In this document: one piece after another, positions 8,970 to 17,947 of the stretch
How positions within the stretch are numbered: position 1 is the first letter of the stretch
Layout: the number at the start of each line of letters is the position of its first letter
Source of the DNA: Xanthomonas maliensis
GTDB lineage: Bacteria; Pseudomonadota; Gammaproteobacteria; Xanthomonadales; Xanthomonadaceae
NCBI RefSeq assembly: GCF_009192945.1
Contig: NZ_NSET01000004.1
Coordinates: forward strand, 124,001 to 188,000
DNA: 64,000 bases
Direction of reading: 5' to 3'
Notes under the pieces: generated by a model
Told to the model about the DNA's origin: nothing
What the model saw: the letters and a program-made list of their open reading frames with translations, nothing else
Database searches by the model: none
Position numbers and translations under genes: made by a program

Positions 8970-11588
8970 ATGAAGCACCGTCCTGCTTTGCTGTCCGGCG
9001 CGATTGCCGCCGCCCTGACGTTTGCCGCACACGCGCAACAGGCCACCGACCTGGATGCCGTGCAGGTCGTCGGCATCCGTGCCAGCCTGGAAAAATCGCT
9101 GGATACCAAACGCAACAACGCCGGCGTGTCCGAAGCCATCACCGCCGAAGACATTGGCAAGTTTCCCAGCACCAATGTCGCCGAGGCCTTGTCGCAGATT
9201 CCCGGCGTCACCCTGGATCGCCGCTTCGGCCAGGGCGAGCGCGTCAGCATCGACGGCACCGACCCCAGCCTCAATCTGTCCTTCCTCGACGGCCATCCGG
9301 TCGCGCAAGCCATCTGGCTGTATGGCGAGCAGCCCAATCGCGGCTTCGACTACACCTTGCTGGCGCCGCAGATTCTTGGTCGGGCCGAGATTATCAAATC
9401 CTCCGAAGCGCGCCTCACCGAAGGCAGCCTGGGCGGCACGGTGCTGATGCAGACCCGGCAACCGCTGGATCTGGACGTCAACGAAGTGGCGGCGTCGGTC
9501 GGCTACAGTTATAGCGCACAGGCCAGCCAGGGCAAGCCGAACGCGGCGATCCTCTACAGCTGGAAGAATCCGGCGCAGACCTTCGGCATCGCAGTGTCCG
9601 CGCAGCATTACGAAGAGCGGGTGGATCGCCGCGGCATGGAGGTGTTCGGCTATGCGCCGGCCTCCACCTTCGCCAATGCCGCTGGCGTCCCGGCCGATGC
9701 GGATGTTCCCAACTCGATCAACTCTGCCTGGTTCCAGCAGGACCGCGAACGCGACAGTGCCGTGGTCAACCTGCAGTTCAAACCCAGTGACGCGCTGGAA
9801 TTCAATCTCAGCGGTCTGTACATCAACGAGAGCTTCGACAACTACAACCAGTCGATGTACAGCTTCCTGACCTGGAATCCCGGGACCGTGGCCGCGGTGG
9901 ACCGGCTGGGCGATGTCCGCAATGGCGTGGTGAACAGCGGCCACTCCAGCGCCAATGCCGACCCGCTGGGCGGCACGGTGATCTACGACAACAACGTGCG
10001 TGAGTCGGAGGTCACCACGCGCGGCCTGGATCTGCGCGGCGCGTTCCGCGGCGAGCGCTGGGGGCTGAAAGGGCAACTGGGCCAGAGCAAGTCGGAGAAC
10101 AACGATTTATCGCAATACTTCATCGAGCCGTTCTACAACGGCGGCTTCAGCTGGGACACCCGCCGCGGCATTCGTTTCGACGATCCGGCCGCTGCGCGCG
10201 CCCCGGCCAACTGGGGCTCGGCCGGCGGCTGGTTCGGCAACAACGGGATCTTCTCCACCGAGAGCAAGGACCGCTACGGCCAGCTGGATCTGGATCTGCG
10301 CATGGATGGACCGTTCAACCAGCTGCTGCTGGGTGTACGCCACGGCAAGCACGAGGAGCGCTTCGTGCTGAACGTCTATGGCGGCGTCACCCCGGGGACG
10401 CTGGCCGATGTCGGCACCATCGGACTGACCGACCTGCAGGGCTTCTACCCGGATCATGGCCGCCACGTGCAGGCCGGCCGCAACAACGTGCTGGCCTGGA
10501 TCCGCAACAGCCCGGTCGACTACGGCGCACCGGACCCGTCCAGTTATCTCAACAACACCTGGGCGCTGGAGCAGACCAATAACGCCGCCTATGCGCAGCT
10601 CAACTTTTCCGCCAACGGCTTGCGCGGCAATCTCGGCCTGCGCTATGTCGATTCCAAGACCGAAGGGAGCGGCTTCGTCTATAGCGGCACGCCCACGCTG
10701 CAGAACGCCGACAGCCTGTGGCAGACCCGCACGCGCAAGGAAGACTTTCTGCTGCCGTCGCTGACCCTGGCTTACGACGTCGGCGAAGACTGGGTGCTGC
10801 GCTTTGCGGCCGCCAAGGTGATTGCCTGGGCGCCCTACAACCAGATGGTCAACAACACCTTCCTCAACGACACCACCCTGACCGGCAGCGGCGGCAATGC
10901 CGACCTGTCGCCCTACCAATCATGGAATTTCAACCTCTCGGCCGAGTATTACTTCGCCCGGCAGGCGGTGGTGGCGTGGTCGGTGTTCTACAAGAAGATC
11001 GACAACTACATCGACACCAGCGCGCGCATCGAGCGCCAATACAACGCCTTGCGCGACACCGCGCCGCAGAGCTGGGCGCAAGTGGTCGGCAGCAATGGCT
11101 GCACCGCCGACGGCTATTGCGACTACAGCATCCAGCGCCCGCGCAATGCCGGCGATGGCAAGGTCAAGGGCTTCACCCTGGCGTTCCAGCAACCCTTCGG
11201 CGACAGCGGCTTCGGCCTGACCAGCAGCTACACCTACGCCAGCGGCGAGAACAATACCGGCGACCCGCTGCCTTACCAGTCCCGCAACAGCATCGCGGTC
11301 AGCCCGTACTTCGAAAAAGGCCCGCTCAATGCACGCCTTACCTACAACTGGCGCGACAGTTACCTGGCCGGCGGCTACGTGGCCGGTGCCGCGCCCGCCA
11401 GCGTGGACGACTATGCCGAACTCGGGGCCAGCATCGGCTACGCGTTCGACGCGCATTGGTCGCTGCAACTGGACGCACAGAATCTGCTCGACGAAGAGTA
11501 TCTGCAGTATCTGGGCGACAAGGACCATCTGGCAGGCCGCTACAAGAGCGGCCGTCGCTACATGGCCACGCTGCATCTGAAGTTCTGA
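8970..11588 (+). CDS. TonB-dependent outer-membrane receptor
   Basis: An 872-residue TonB-dependent receptor with a signal peptide (MKHRPALLSGAIAAALTFAAHA|QQ). The plug domain begins DLDAVQVVGIRASLEKSLDTKR and carries ITAEDIGKFPSTNVAEALSQ and IPGVTLDRRFGQG, typical of the large carbohydrate-associated receptor group seen in Caulobacter and Xanthomonas. The C-terminal beta-barrel ends with LDAQNLLDEEYLQYLGDKDH and a terminal Phe (TLHLKF), the outer-membrane insertion signal. Start ATG at 8970 follows a strong GAGGAGAG site. Location after glucokinase implies uptake of a glucose-containing oligosaccharide, but the substrate is inference. Confidence 0.93.
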   Translation: MKHRPALLSGAIAAALTFAAHAQQATDLDAVQVVGIRASLEKSLDTKRNNAGVSEAITAEDIGKFPSTNVAEALSQIPGVTLDRRFGQGERVSIDGTDPSLNLSFLDGHPVAQAIWLYGEQPNRGFDYTLLAPQILGRAEIIKSSEARLTEGSLGGTVLMQTRQPLDLDVNEVAASVGYSYSAQASQGKPNAAILYSWKNPAQTFGIAVSAQHYEERVDRRGMEVFGYAPASTFANAAGVPADADVPNSINSAWFQQDRERDSAVVNLQFKPSDALEFNLSGLYINESFDNYNQSMYSFLTWNPGTVAAVDRLGDVRNGVVNSGHSSANADPLGGTVIYDNNVRESEVTTRGLDLRGAFRGERWGLKGQLGQSKSENNDLSQYFIEPFYNGGFSWDTRRGIRFDDPAAARAPANWGSAGGWFGNNGIFSTESKDRYGQLDLDLRMDGPFNQLLLGVRHGKHEERFVLNVYGGVTPGTLADVGTIGLTDLQGFYPDHGRHVQAGRNNVLAWIRNSPVDYGAPDPSSYLNNTWALEQTNNAAYAQLNFSANGLRGNLGLRYVDSKTEGSGFVYSGTPTLQNADSLWQTRTRKEDFLLPSLTLAYDVGEDWVLRFAAAKVIAWAPYNQMVNNTFLNDTTLTGSGGNADLSPYQSWNFNLSAEYYFARQAVVAWSVFYKKIDNYIDTSARIERQYNALRDTAPQSWAQVVGSNGCTADGYCDYSIQRPRNAGDGKVKGFTLAFQQPFGDSGFGLTSSYTYASGENNTGDPLPYQSRNSIAVSPYFEKGPLNARLTYNWRDSYLAGGYVAGAAPASVDDYAELGASIGYAFDAHWSLQLDAQNLLDEEYLQYLGDKDHLAGRYKSGRRYMATLHLKF

Positions 11589-11595
11589 CGATGCC

Positions 11596-11622
11596 GACCG
11601 GCCATCCTCAGGGTGGCCGGTC
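11596..11622. terminator. Bidirectional hairpin between convergent receptor and hrpA genes
   Basis: GACCGGCCA pairs with TGGCCGGTC, and the inner bases can extend the stem to about 12 pairs with a three-base loop. It is placed exactly between the stop codons of two convergent genes. There is no T-run on either strand, so the assignment rests on stem strength and position. Confidence 0.65.
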
Positions 11623-11640
11623 GGGTGTCGGGCGGCTGGG

Positions 11641-14600
11641 TCATCCGCCCAGTGCCGCCACCCGTTGCGCCAGCTTTTTGGCCGAAATCCCTGACTTCGC
11701 ACCCAGCTCCTGCGCGAACACCGACACCCGTAACTCCTCCAGATCCCAACGCAGTGCCTGCCACTCCGGGCGCTGCGTCAACCCGCGGGCGGCGGCGTCC
11801 TGTAGCGCATCGACGAACGGCTTGAGTTCGAGCATCCGCGCCTGATCGCGGGCCGGATCGCGCTTGGCCCGCTCGGTGCGCAGAATCATCGCCTTCAGAT
11901 AGCGCGGATAGTTCGCCAATGCCTCGGCCGGGGTCTGGCGGAGGAATCCGGCATGCACCAGCGCCTGCAACTGCGCCTCCATGTCGTCCAGATTGCCGCG
12001 CGCCCACCCCATCAAGGGTGCCTCCAGCAATGGCTTGAGTTCGGCCACCGCGGCCAGAATGGCTTCGGCCAACTTCAACCGCTCCATCGCCTCGCCGAAC
12101 AAGCGCTTGGACGCGTCGTCGCGGCGCTGTGCGAACGCACCGGGATCGCGGATCGCCGCCAGGCCCTCGGCCAGTACCGCGTTCAGCGCGGCATCGACCA
12201 GATCGCCGCGCAAGCGTTCCTGCGACTCGATCGCCGCGTACAGCAAGCCGGTCTTGGGCGAGACCGGCAACTGCTTGCGTGCCTGCTTGATCTTGTCGGC
12301 CAGCGCGATCTCGAGCAGGCGGCGGACACCGCCGGGGTGCGCCTGTAGCGCCTGGGTGCGGTCGGCGAAGATCTGCAGCGCGGCGGCATCGCCTTGATCC
12401 ACCAGGGCCGGATACGCAGGCACGCCGGCTTCGCCCGGTACCTGCGCGGGAATCGGCGCCGCCGGAAACTCGCGCAGTCCTTCGGCCGCCAGCGCGCGAC
12501 CGGCACGCGCAGCGAACGCCTGCCCGGCACGCTCGCCGAAGCGGGCGCGCAGCGCAGCCAGATCGCGCGATTCGGCCAGCACCTTGCCCTGCTCATCGCG
12601 CAGTCGCAGGTTCATGCGCAGATGCGGCTCCAGCGCCGCCTCATCGAAGTCCAGTGCGACCACCGGCACGCCGGTGGCCTTGGCGAGAAAACGCGCCAGC
12701 TCGCCACGCATCTCATCGGCCGACGGCGTGCCGTAGGCTTCGTAGAAGGCGCGCGCGAAATCCGGAGCCGGCACGAAATTGCGGCGTTGCGCCTTGGGCA
12801 GGCCACGGATCAAGGCGGCTGCCTTGTCGGCGACGAAGCCAGGCGCCAACCAGGATAGCCGCGCCGGATCCAGCGCATTGAGCAAATGCAGCGGCACCTC
12901 CAGCGTCACGCCGTCGTCGGCAGCGCCCGGCTCGAAGCGATAATGCAGCGCCAACCGCGCATCGCCCAGCGGCAAATACTTGGGGTACCGATCCGCCTCG
13001 CTGCCTTCGCCCGGCAACAGATCCAGCAATGACCAGTGCAGCCCGCGCCGCTTGTCCGCCGGCAGGTTCTTCCACCACGCGTCCAGCCCGCTGGCCGAAT
13101 GCAACTCGGCAGGCACGCGGTCCAGATACCAACGCGCCTGCCAGTCCTCGTCGGCGACGATGCCTGCCCGCCGCAACTTGGCTTCCTCTTCACGCGCCTG
13201 CTCCAGCACCTTCAGGTTGTCGGCGACGAAACCGGCGCGCGTATTGATCTCGCCGGGGACCAAGCCCTGGCGAACGAACAGGTCGTGTGCAGCGGCCGGA
13301 TCGATCTTGCTAAAATGCACCGGCTTCTTCGGCGCCAGCACCAGTCCGAACAGACTGATCTGCTCGGAAGCGATCACCTGCCCCTGCGCGCGCGACCAGT
13401 GCGGGTCGAAGTGCTTGCGCGCCAGTAGATGCGGCAATTCGGCAATGGCCCATTCCGGTTCGATCGCCGCATTGGTCAGGCCCCAGACCTTCTGGGTGTC
13501 GAGCAAGGTCGCTGCCAGGATCCACGGCGGCGGCTTGCGCGCCAGGGTCGAACCAGGAAACGGCAGGAACCTGCGCTGCCGCGCCGCCAGAAAATCGCCC
13601 TTCTCGGTGCGATGTCCGATCTGCGTCGGCAGGCCGGCCAGCAGTGCGCGATGCAGGGCCTGATAGGCGGCTGCGCGTTCGCGTTCGTTGCGACGCGGCG
13701 ACGCCTGCCCGGCCTGCTCCTGGGTGCTGATGGCGAGCGCGGGGCCTTCAGGCGTGGTCGTCGGATCGGACTTGCCCTCGCGCGCCAGTCGCGCGGCGCG
13801 ATGCAACTGGCCGCGGGTCGGACGGTTGGACGCCTGGCCATCGTCGCGCAACGGCGCATTGGACCCTGCCAACAACGGGGTGAACGTGGCCTCGGCCGGT
13901 TCCTCGCTCCACCCCAGTTCCTCGCACAACAGACGCAGTTGCCGATGTAGCTCGCGCCACTCGCGCATGCGCAGGAAGCCGAGGAAATGGCGACCGCACC
14001 AGTCGCGCAAGCGCGACTGCGTCAGGTCCTCATGGGCCTGCCGGTAGGCCTCCCACAAGCGGAGGATGCCGACGAATTCCGAGCGCGCATCGGCGAACTG
14101 CGCGTGCGCGTTGTCGGCCGCCTCGCGCGCTTCCGGCGGTCGCTCACGCGGATCCTGGATCCCCAGGAACGCGGCGATCACGATCATCGCGCGCAGGCAG
14201 CCGTGCTGGTGCGCGGCCACCAGCATGCGGGCGAGCTTGACGTCGACCGGCAACCGCGCCATCTGCCGCCCGATCGTCGTCAACCGCCGCTCGCCATCGA
14301 TGGCGCCCAGCTCCAGCAATTGCTGCCAGCCATCGGCCACGGCGCGTTCGTCCGGCGCTTCCAGAAACGGGAAGTCCTCGATCCGGCCCAGGCCCAGCTG
14401 CAGCATGCGCAGGATCACCCCGGCCAGCGAAGAACGCCGGATCTCCGGATCGGTGAAGGCCGGGCGTGCGGCGAAATCCGCTTCCGCGTACAGGCGATAG
14501 CAGATGCCCTCGGCGACGCGGCCGCAACGCCCCATGCGTTGATTGGCACTGGCCTGCGACACCGGCTCGATGTGCAGACGGTCGAGCTTCTGCCGCGGAC

Positions 14601-15759
14601 TGTAGCGCTTGACCCGCGCCAGCCCGGGATCGACCACGTAGCGGATACGCGGCACCGTCAGCGAGGTCTCGGCGACGTTGGTGGCCAGCACCAGTCGGCG
14701 CTGCGGTCCGGGTTGGAACACCCGATCCTGGTCGTTGGCCGATAGCCGCGCATACAGCGGCACCACTTCGGTCTGGCGGTACTTGCGCCGCTCCAGCGCC
14801 TGATGCGCATCGCGGATCTCGCGCTCGCCCGGCAGGAAGACCAGCACATCGCCACGCGGATCGGCCTGGGTGATCTCGTCGACGGCCGCCACGATCGCCT
14901 CGTTGAGCGTGCGCTCGCCATTGCGGCCGTCCTCGTCGTCGCCGTCCGCATCGGCAGCGGCCTGGCCCTCCAATGGACGATAGCGCACCTGGACCGGATA
15001 GGTGCGTCCTTCCACCCCGATCACCGGCGCATCGCCGAAATGGCGCGCGAAGCGTTCGGTATCGATGGTCGCCGAGGTCACGATCAGCTTCAGGTCCGGC
15101 CGCTTCTTCAGCAACTGTTTCAGATAGCCGAGCAGGAAGTCGATGTTGAGGCTGCGCTCGTGCGCCTCGTCGATGATCAAGGTGTCGTAGGCCGACAGCC
15201 AGCGATCGCTGGCGATTTCAGCCAGCAGGATGCCGTCGGTCATGAACTTGATGCGCGACTGCTCGCCGACGCGGTCGGTGAAGCGCACCTGGAAGCCGAC
15301 CGTCGTCCCCAGCGGCGTCTGCAACTCCTCGGCCACGCGCGCGGCCACCGCGCGCGCAGCGATCCGGCGCGGTTGCGTGCACCCGATCATGCCGGCCACG
15401 CCGCGCCCGGCCGCCAGGCACAGCTTGGGCAACTGGGTGGTCTTGCCGGAACCGGTCTCGCCCGCGATCACCACCACCTGGTGGTCGCGGATCAGCGCCA
15501 CGATGCGCTCGGCCTCGCGTGCGATCGGCAGCTGCGCGTCGAGCGTGATCGCCGGGGCGTCCTCTGCGCGCGCCTGCCGCTGCGCCTGCGACGCCGCCAA
15601 CGCCTGTTCGAAGGCCTCGCGCAGCTGGGTATTGCCGGGCTTGCTCTGCCAGCGCGACCATAGCCCGAGCAGGCGGCCGCGGTCGCGGCTCATGGCCGCG
15701 TCGACGGCGCGCCGGCGCTCACGCAAGGTGGCGGCAAGCGTCTGATCGATAGCGCTCAT
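11641..15759 (-). CDS. hrpA: ATP-dependent RNA helicase HrpA
   Basis: A 1372-residue DEAH-box helicase. Walker A is GETGSGKTTQLPK (from residue 100), motif Ia includes TQPRRIAARAVA, motif II is DEAH (197-200), motif III SAT (229-231), and motif VI is QRMGRCGRVAEG. The helicase core is followed by the HA2 and OB-fold regions and the long C-terminal DUF3418-type extension of proteobacterial HrpA. HrpA unwinds RNA; in E. coli it has been implicated in mRNA processing and in rescuing stalled or collided ribosomes. ATG at 15759 is the start, divergent from dps across 88 bases. Length is close to the ~1300-residue family norm. Confidence 0.95.
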   Translation of the reverse strand: MSAIDQTLAATLRERRRAVDAAMSRDRGRLLGLWSRWQSKPGNTQLREAFEQALAASQAQRQARAEDAPAITLDAQLPIAREAERIVALIRDHQVVVIAGETGSGKTTQLPKLCLAAGRGVAGMIGCTQPRRIAARAVAARVAEELQTPLGTTVGFQVRFTDRVGEQSRIKFMTDGILLAEIASDRWLSAYDTLIIDEAHERSLNIDFLLGYLKQLLKKRPDLKLIVTSATIDTERFARHFGDAPVIGVEGRTYPVQVRYRPLEGQAAADADGDDEDGRNGERTLNEAIVAAVDEITQADPRGDVLVFLPGEREIRDAHQALERRKYRQTEVVPLYARLSANDQDRVFQPGPQRRLVLATNVAETSLTVPRIRYVVDPGLARVKRYSPRQKLDRLHIEPVSQASANQRMGRCGRVAEGICYRLYAEADFAARPAFTDPEIRRSSLAGVILRMLQLGLGRIEDFPFLEAPDERAVADGWQQLLELGAIDGERRLTTIGRQMARLPVDVKLARMLVAAHQHGCLRAMIVIAAFLGIQDPRERPPEAREAADNAHAQFADARSEFVGILRLWEAYRQAHEDLTQSRLRDWCGRHFLGFLRMREWRELHRQLRLLCEELGWSEEPAEATFTPLLAGSNAPLRDDGQASNRPTRGQLHRAARLAREGKSDPTTTPEGPALAISTQEQAGQASPRRNERERAAAYQALHRALLAGLPTQIGHRTEKGDFLAARQRRFLPFPGSTLARKPPPWILAATLLDTQKVWGLTNAAIEPEWAIAELPHLLARKHFDPHWSRAQGQVIASEQISLFGLVLAPKKPVHFSKIDPAAAHDLFVRQGLVPGEINTRAGFVADNLKVLEQAREEEAKLRRAGIVADEDWQARWYLDRVPAELHSASGLDAWWKNLPADKRRGLHWSLLDLLPGEGSEADRYPKYLPLGDARLALHYRFEPGAADDGVTLEVPLHLLNALDPARLSWLAPGFVADKAAALIRGLPKAQRRNFVPAPDFARAFYEAYGTPSADEMRGELARFLAKATGVPVVALDFDEAALEPHLRMNLRLRDEQGKVLAESRDLAALRARFGERAGQAFAARAGRALAAEGLREFPAAPIPAQVPGEAGVPAYPALVDQGDAAALQIFADRTQALQAHPGGVRRLLEIALADKIKQARKQLPVSPKTGLLYAAIESQERLRGDLVDAALNAVLAEGLAAIRDPGAFAQRRDDASKRLFGEAMERLKLAEAILAAVAELKPLLEAPLMGWARGNLDDMEAQLQALVHAGFLRQTPAEALANYPRYLKAMILRTERAKRDPARDQARMLELKPFVDALQDAAARGLTQRPEWQALRWDLEELRVSVFAQELGAKSGISAKKLAQRVAALGG

Positions 15760-15847
15760 CGATGCGTTGGTGTGAAAAATTGCATGACAAAAGATCCTTT
15801 AGCCTGTCTATTGTGACGCCATATCTCTTCCCGAGGAGGATTTCCCG
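15760..15847. promoter_or_regulatory. Divergent promoter region hrpA/dps
   Basis: An 88-base AT-richer gap holding both promoters. On the plus strand a TTGACA-like ATGACA (15784-15789) and TATTGT (15809-15814) are separated by 19 bases, a weak candidate for dps. A strong ribosome binding site AGGAGGA lies at 15834-15840, seven bases before the dps ATG. I cannot confirm an OxyR site by eye. Confidence 0.4.
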
Positions 15848-16408
15848 ATGGCCAAGAAGAACGCATCTCCCAAGTCCAGCTCCCCCAAGCGCAGCGGCAA
15901 GGACACCCTGCCGATGTCGGCACCGTCGGCGCCACAGATCGATATCGGGATCAAGGACGCCGATCGCAAGAAGATCTCCGATGGTCTGGCCCGCTACATG
16001 GCCGACGCTTTCACCCTGTACCTGAAGACCCACAACTTCCACTGGAACGTCACCGGGTCGATGTTCAATTCGCTGCACACCATGTTCGAGACCCAGTACA
16101 CCGAGCAGTGGGGCGCGCTGGACGAGGTGGCCGAGCGCATCCGTGCGCTGGGATACAACGCGCCGGGCTCGTACCGCGAATTCGTCGCACTGACCTCGAT
16201 TCCCGAGGAGCCGGGCCTGAGCGATAGCGCCGACTGGCGTGAAATGGTGCGCCAGCTGGTCAGCGGCAACGAGGCGGTCTGCCGCACCGCGCGCAAGGTA
16301 CTGGGCACTGCCGACGATGCCGGCGACGACCCGACCGTGGACCTGTTGACCCAGCGCCTGCAGACCCACGAGAAGTACGCCTGGATGCTGCGCTCGCTGT
16401 TGCAGTAG
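15848..16408 (+). CDS. dps: Dps-family DNA-protecting ferritin
   Basis: A 186-residue Dps/mini-ferritin that stores iron and protects DNA from oxidative damage as a dodecamer. The ferroxidase signature is clear: LKTHNFHWNVTGSMFNSLHT, then FETQYTEQWGALDEVAERIR, with the metal-binding His, Asp and Glu residues at the expected dimer-interface positions. The N-terminal tail (MAKKNASPKSSSPKRSGK) is lysine- and serine-rich, suited to direct DNA binding. A strong ribosome binding site suggests high expression, and a perfect hairpin follows the gene. Confidence 0.94.
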   Translation: MAKKNASPKSSSPKRSGKDTLPMSAPSAPQIDIGIKDADRKKISDGLARYMADAFTLYLKTHNFHWNVTGSMFNSLHTMFETQYTEQWGALDEVAERIRALGYNAPGSYREFVALTSIPEEPGLSDSADWREMVRQLVSGNEAVCRTARKVLGTADDAGDDPTVDLLTQRLQTHEKYAWMLRSLLQ

Positions 16409-16429
16409 GCGGTCACGGCAGGGACAGAA

Positions 16430-16455
16430 GCCATTGCGTGCGGAGACGCAATGGC
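16430..16455 (+). terminator. Terminator-like hairpin after dps
   Basis: GCCATTGCGT and ACGCAATGGC form a perfect 10-base stem with a six-base loop, 21 bases after the dps stop. No T-run follows, so termination may be partly Rho-assisted. Confidence 0.65.
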
Positions 16456-16731
16456 ATGACTCGCGTGCAACATCCGGATCGAGCCCGGAGGGACAGGCAG
16501 CGCAACGTTTCAATCGTGCTGCCCGTTCACGACAGCACATGCCAGGGCGCTACGCCTGGGCCAACAGCCATTATTGCAAGCCCGGCGCGCCTTTCCCTCC
16601 GCGCTGCACACGCAGATCGGCACTCTGCAGCGCAGGGCGCAGACAGCCACAAGACCCGTTCCGGCCCCGACCATTCAGACCGCCAGCGTCAGCAGAGCTG
16701 ATGCACGGTCTGCAATCCAACGCCAGGCGTT
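16456..16731. other. Intergenic stretch after dps
   Basis: About 276 bases with no supportable gene. A plus-strand frame through here continues antisense into the neighbouring minus-strand gene but has Arg/Pro/Ser-rich composition unlike a protein. I see no repeat or strong promoter. Confidence 0.4.
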
Positions 16732-17154
16732 CTAACGCAATCTGGAGACCAGAAACAACGGGCAGGTCAGCCGCATATTGGCCTCATCACGGCATATCAC
16801 CACCGTATTTGAGTCCCAACGCAGCCAACGCGGAGCAGTCGATTCGAAGGTTCGACTGCGGATGGATGGGCGCTCGGCATACCCCAGCCGATGGAGTCGA
16901 GCCGCCATCGACGCTGCCTGGGCGGCGGGCAGGCATGTGGTGACCGGCAGATTGAGCAGGCGCATCGCGACCGCGGCGAGCATGGCGCCGATAGCCGCAC
17001 CACGCGCCATTCCGGCATCGTCGAAAAGAAGCTGGATGAGCTCAGCGACGCAGCCGACGCTACCGATCACCACCACCAGCCACAGCCCCGCGTCTCGCCA
17101 CGATCCGAAAGGATTGCAGGAGACGACCTGCCATTTTTTGCGTTCGCCCATCAT
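16732..17154 (-). CDS. Small two-helix membrane protein, possible partner or immunity protein of the adjacent bacteriocin-like peptide
   Basis: A 140-residue protein starting MMGERKKWQVVSCNPFGSW. Two hydrophobic segments are visible: LWLVVVIGSVGCVAELIQLL (about 24-43) and AAIGAMLAAVAMRLL (about 53-67). A soluble basic C-terminal half follows, rich in Arg (RLHRLGYAERPSIRSRTF). I do not recognise a family. It lies downstream of, and on the same strand as, the 77-residue GA-leader peptide at 17326-17559. Small multi-helix membrane proteins beside class II bacteriocin genes are commonly their immunity proteins, so that role is inferred from position alone. Codon use fits a real gene better than the opposing frames. 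The ribosome binding site is weak. Confidence 0.55.
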   Translation of the reverse strand: MMGERKKWQVVSCNPFGSWRDAGLWLVVVIGSVGCVAELIQLLFDDAGMARGAAIGAMLAAVAMRLLNLPVTTCLPAAQAASMAARLHRLGYAERPSIRSRTFESTAPRWLRWDSNTVVICRDEANMRLTCPLFLVSRLR

Positions 17155-17325
17155 TTTGCTTATCCAACTCTCGTTTGGAACGCTGACGCTGCAAAGCTGA
17201 CGTCGCTCGCCCTGAAGACTACCGAGCCATTTCCAGCAGTTGCCAGGCGGGGGTTGGGGGGCGGCGCTTGGACGCCCCGGCCAGGCCCCGCCTCGCGGAT
17301 ACCAAGGCCTATCTGCTAGTTGCGC

Positions 17326-17559
17326 TTACTCGAGCGCCCGCCCCACCAGACCGCCGATCGCTGCCCCTGCTGCAGCCCCGATGATGATGCCTGCGACTTC
17401 GCCAGCCGGACCGCCGACCCAGCTGATCTCTGCCCCAATCGCCGCACCGGCGCGTGCACCAGCAAGCCAGCCGCCTGCGCCACCAGCTCCGGTGGCCGCA
17501 TCGGCAATCACACCGGCACCGGACACCTGCATGACTTCGGACTCTGAGAGAACGAACAT
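17326..17559 (-). CDS. Double-glycine-type leader bacteriocin-like peptide (class II / microcin-like precursor)
   Basis: A 77-residue peptide. The N-terminus MFVLSESEVMQVSGA matches the leader consensus of peptides exported by peptidase-containing ABC transporters: LS-x2-E-x3-VSG[GA], with cleavage predicted after Gly-Ala at residue 15. The mature part (about 62 residues) is almost entirely Gly, Ala and hydrophobic residues, with many GxxxG-like spacings (GAGGAGGWLAG, GIIIGAAAGAAIGGLVG) and one Trp in each half. This composition is typical of membrane-active class IIb bacteriocins and colicin V-type peptides; related Gly-Ala-rich precursors with such leaders are annotated in Xylella and Xanthomonas. 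AAAGGA gives a good ribosome binding site nine bases before the ATG. No transporter/peptidase gene is nearby, so export would need one in trans. Confidence 0.75.
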   Translation of the reverse strand: MFVLSESEVMQVSGAGVIADAATGAGGAGGWLAGARAGAAIGAEISWVGGPAGEVAGIIIGAAAGAAIGGLVGRALE

Positions 17560-17947
17560 CTTCTATATTCCTTTCCATTTGACGGCAGTGTGCTCCTGCC
17601 TGAGCATCGGCTGACGGCGGTCGCCATCGTCGATCTGGGGAGGGCAGCAGACCGGTCGTGCCATATCTGCTGGCGTCTCGCCCGTTCATGGAAGCGCAGA
17701 GGTGCCCTGACCGACAAGCCAATTGCTGTGCGGCAAACGACATGCCTAGAACACCATGTCGAATGAATGCGACACCGCCTGGCGCGGCACACTGCACCGG
17801 GCAGAATCGAACACCGGCACCCGTGTCCCACGGTGCACCGATCACGATGGGAGACTTCTCCCGTCGCGGCAACTTCCGACGTTCGCTTGCGCACGGCACT
17901 CAGGCATTGACCGGGCCAAGGCTTGACCTGCGCGGTATCCTAGGCCG
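17560..17947. other. Divergent intergenic region, bacteriocin-like gene / recQ
   Basis: About 388 bases with no supportable gene. Long overlapping frames on both strands are Arg/Cys/Ser-rich noise. It should contain the promoter for the minus-strand bacteriocin-like gene and that of recQ. I found no clear operator or repeat. Confidence 0.45.

Noticed and set aside
16434-16943. 169-residue plus-strand frame after dps
   Set aside because: Arg/Ser/Pro-rich with no ribosome binding site, and antisense to a more protein-like minus-strand membrane gene.
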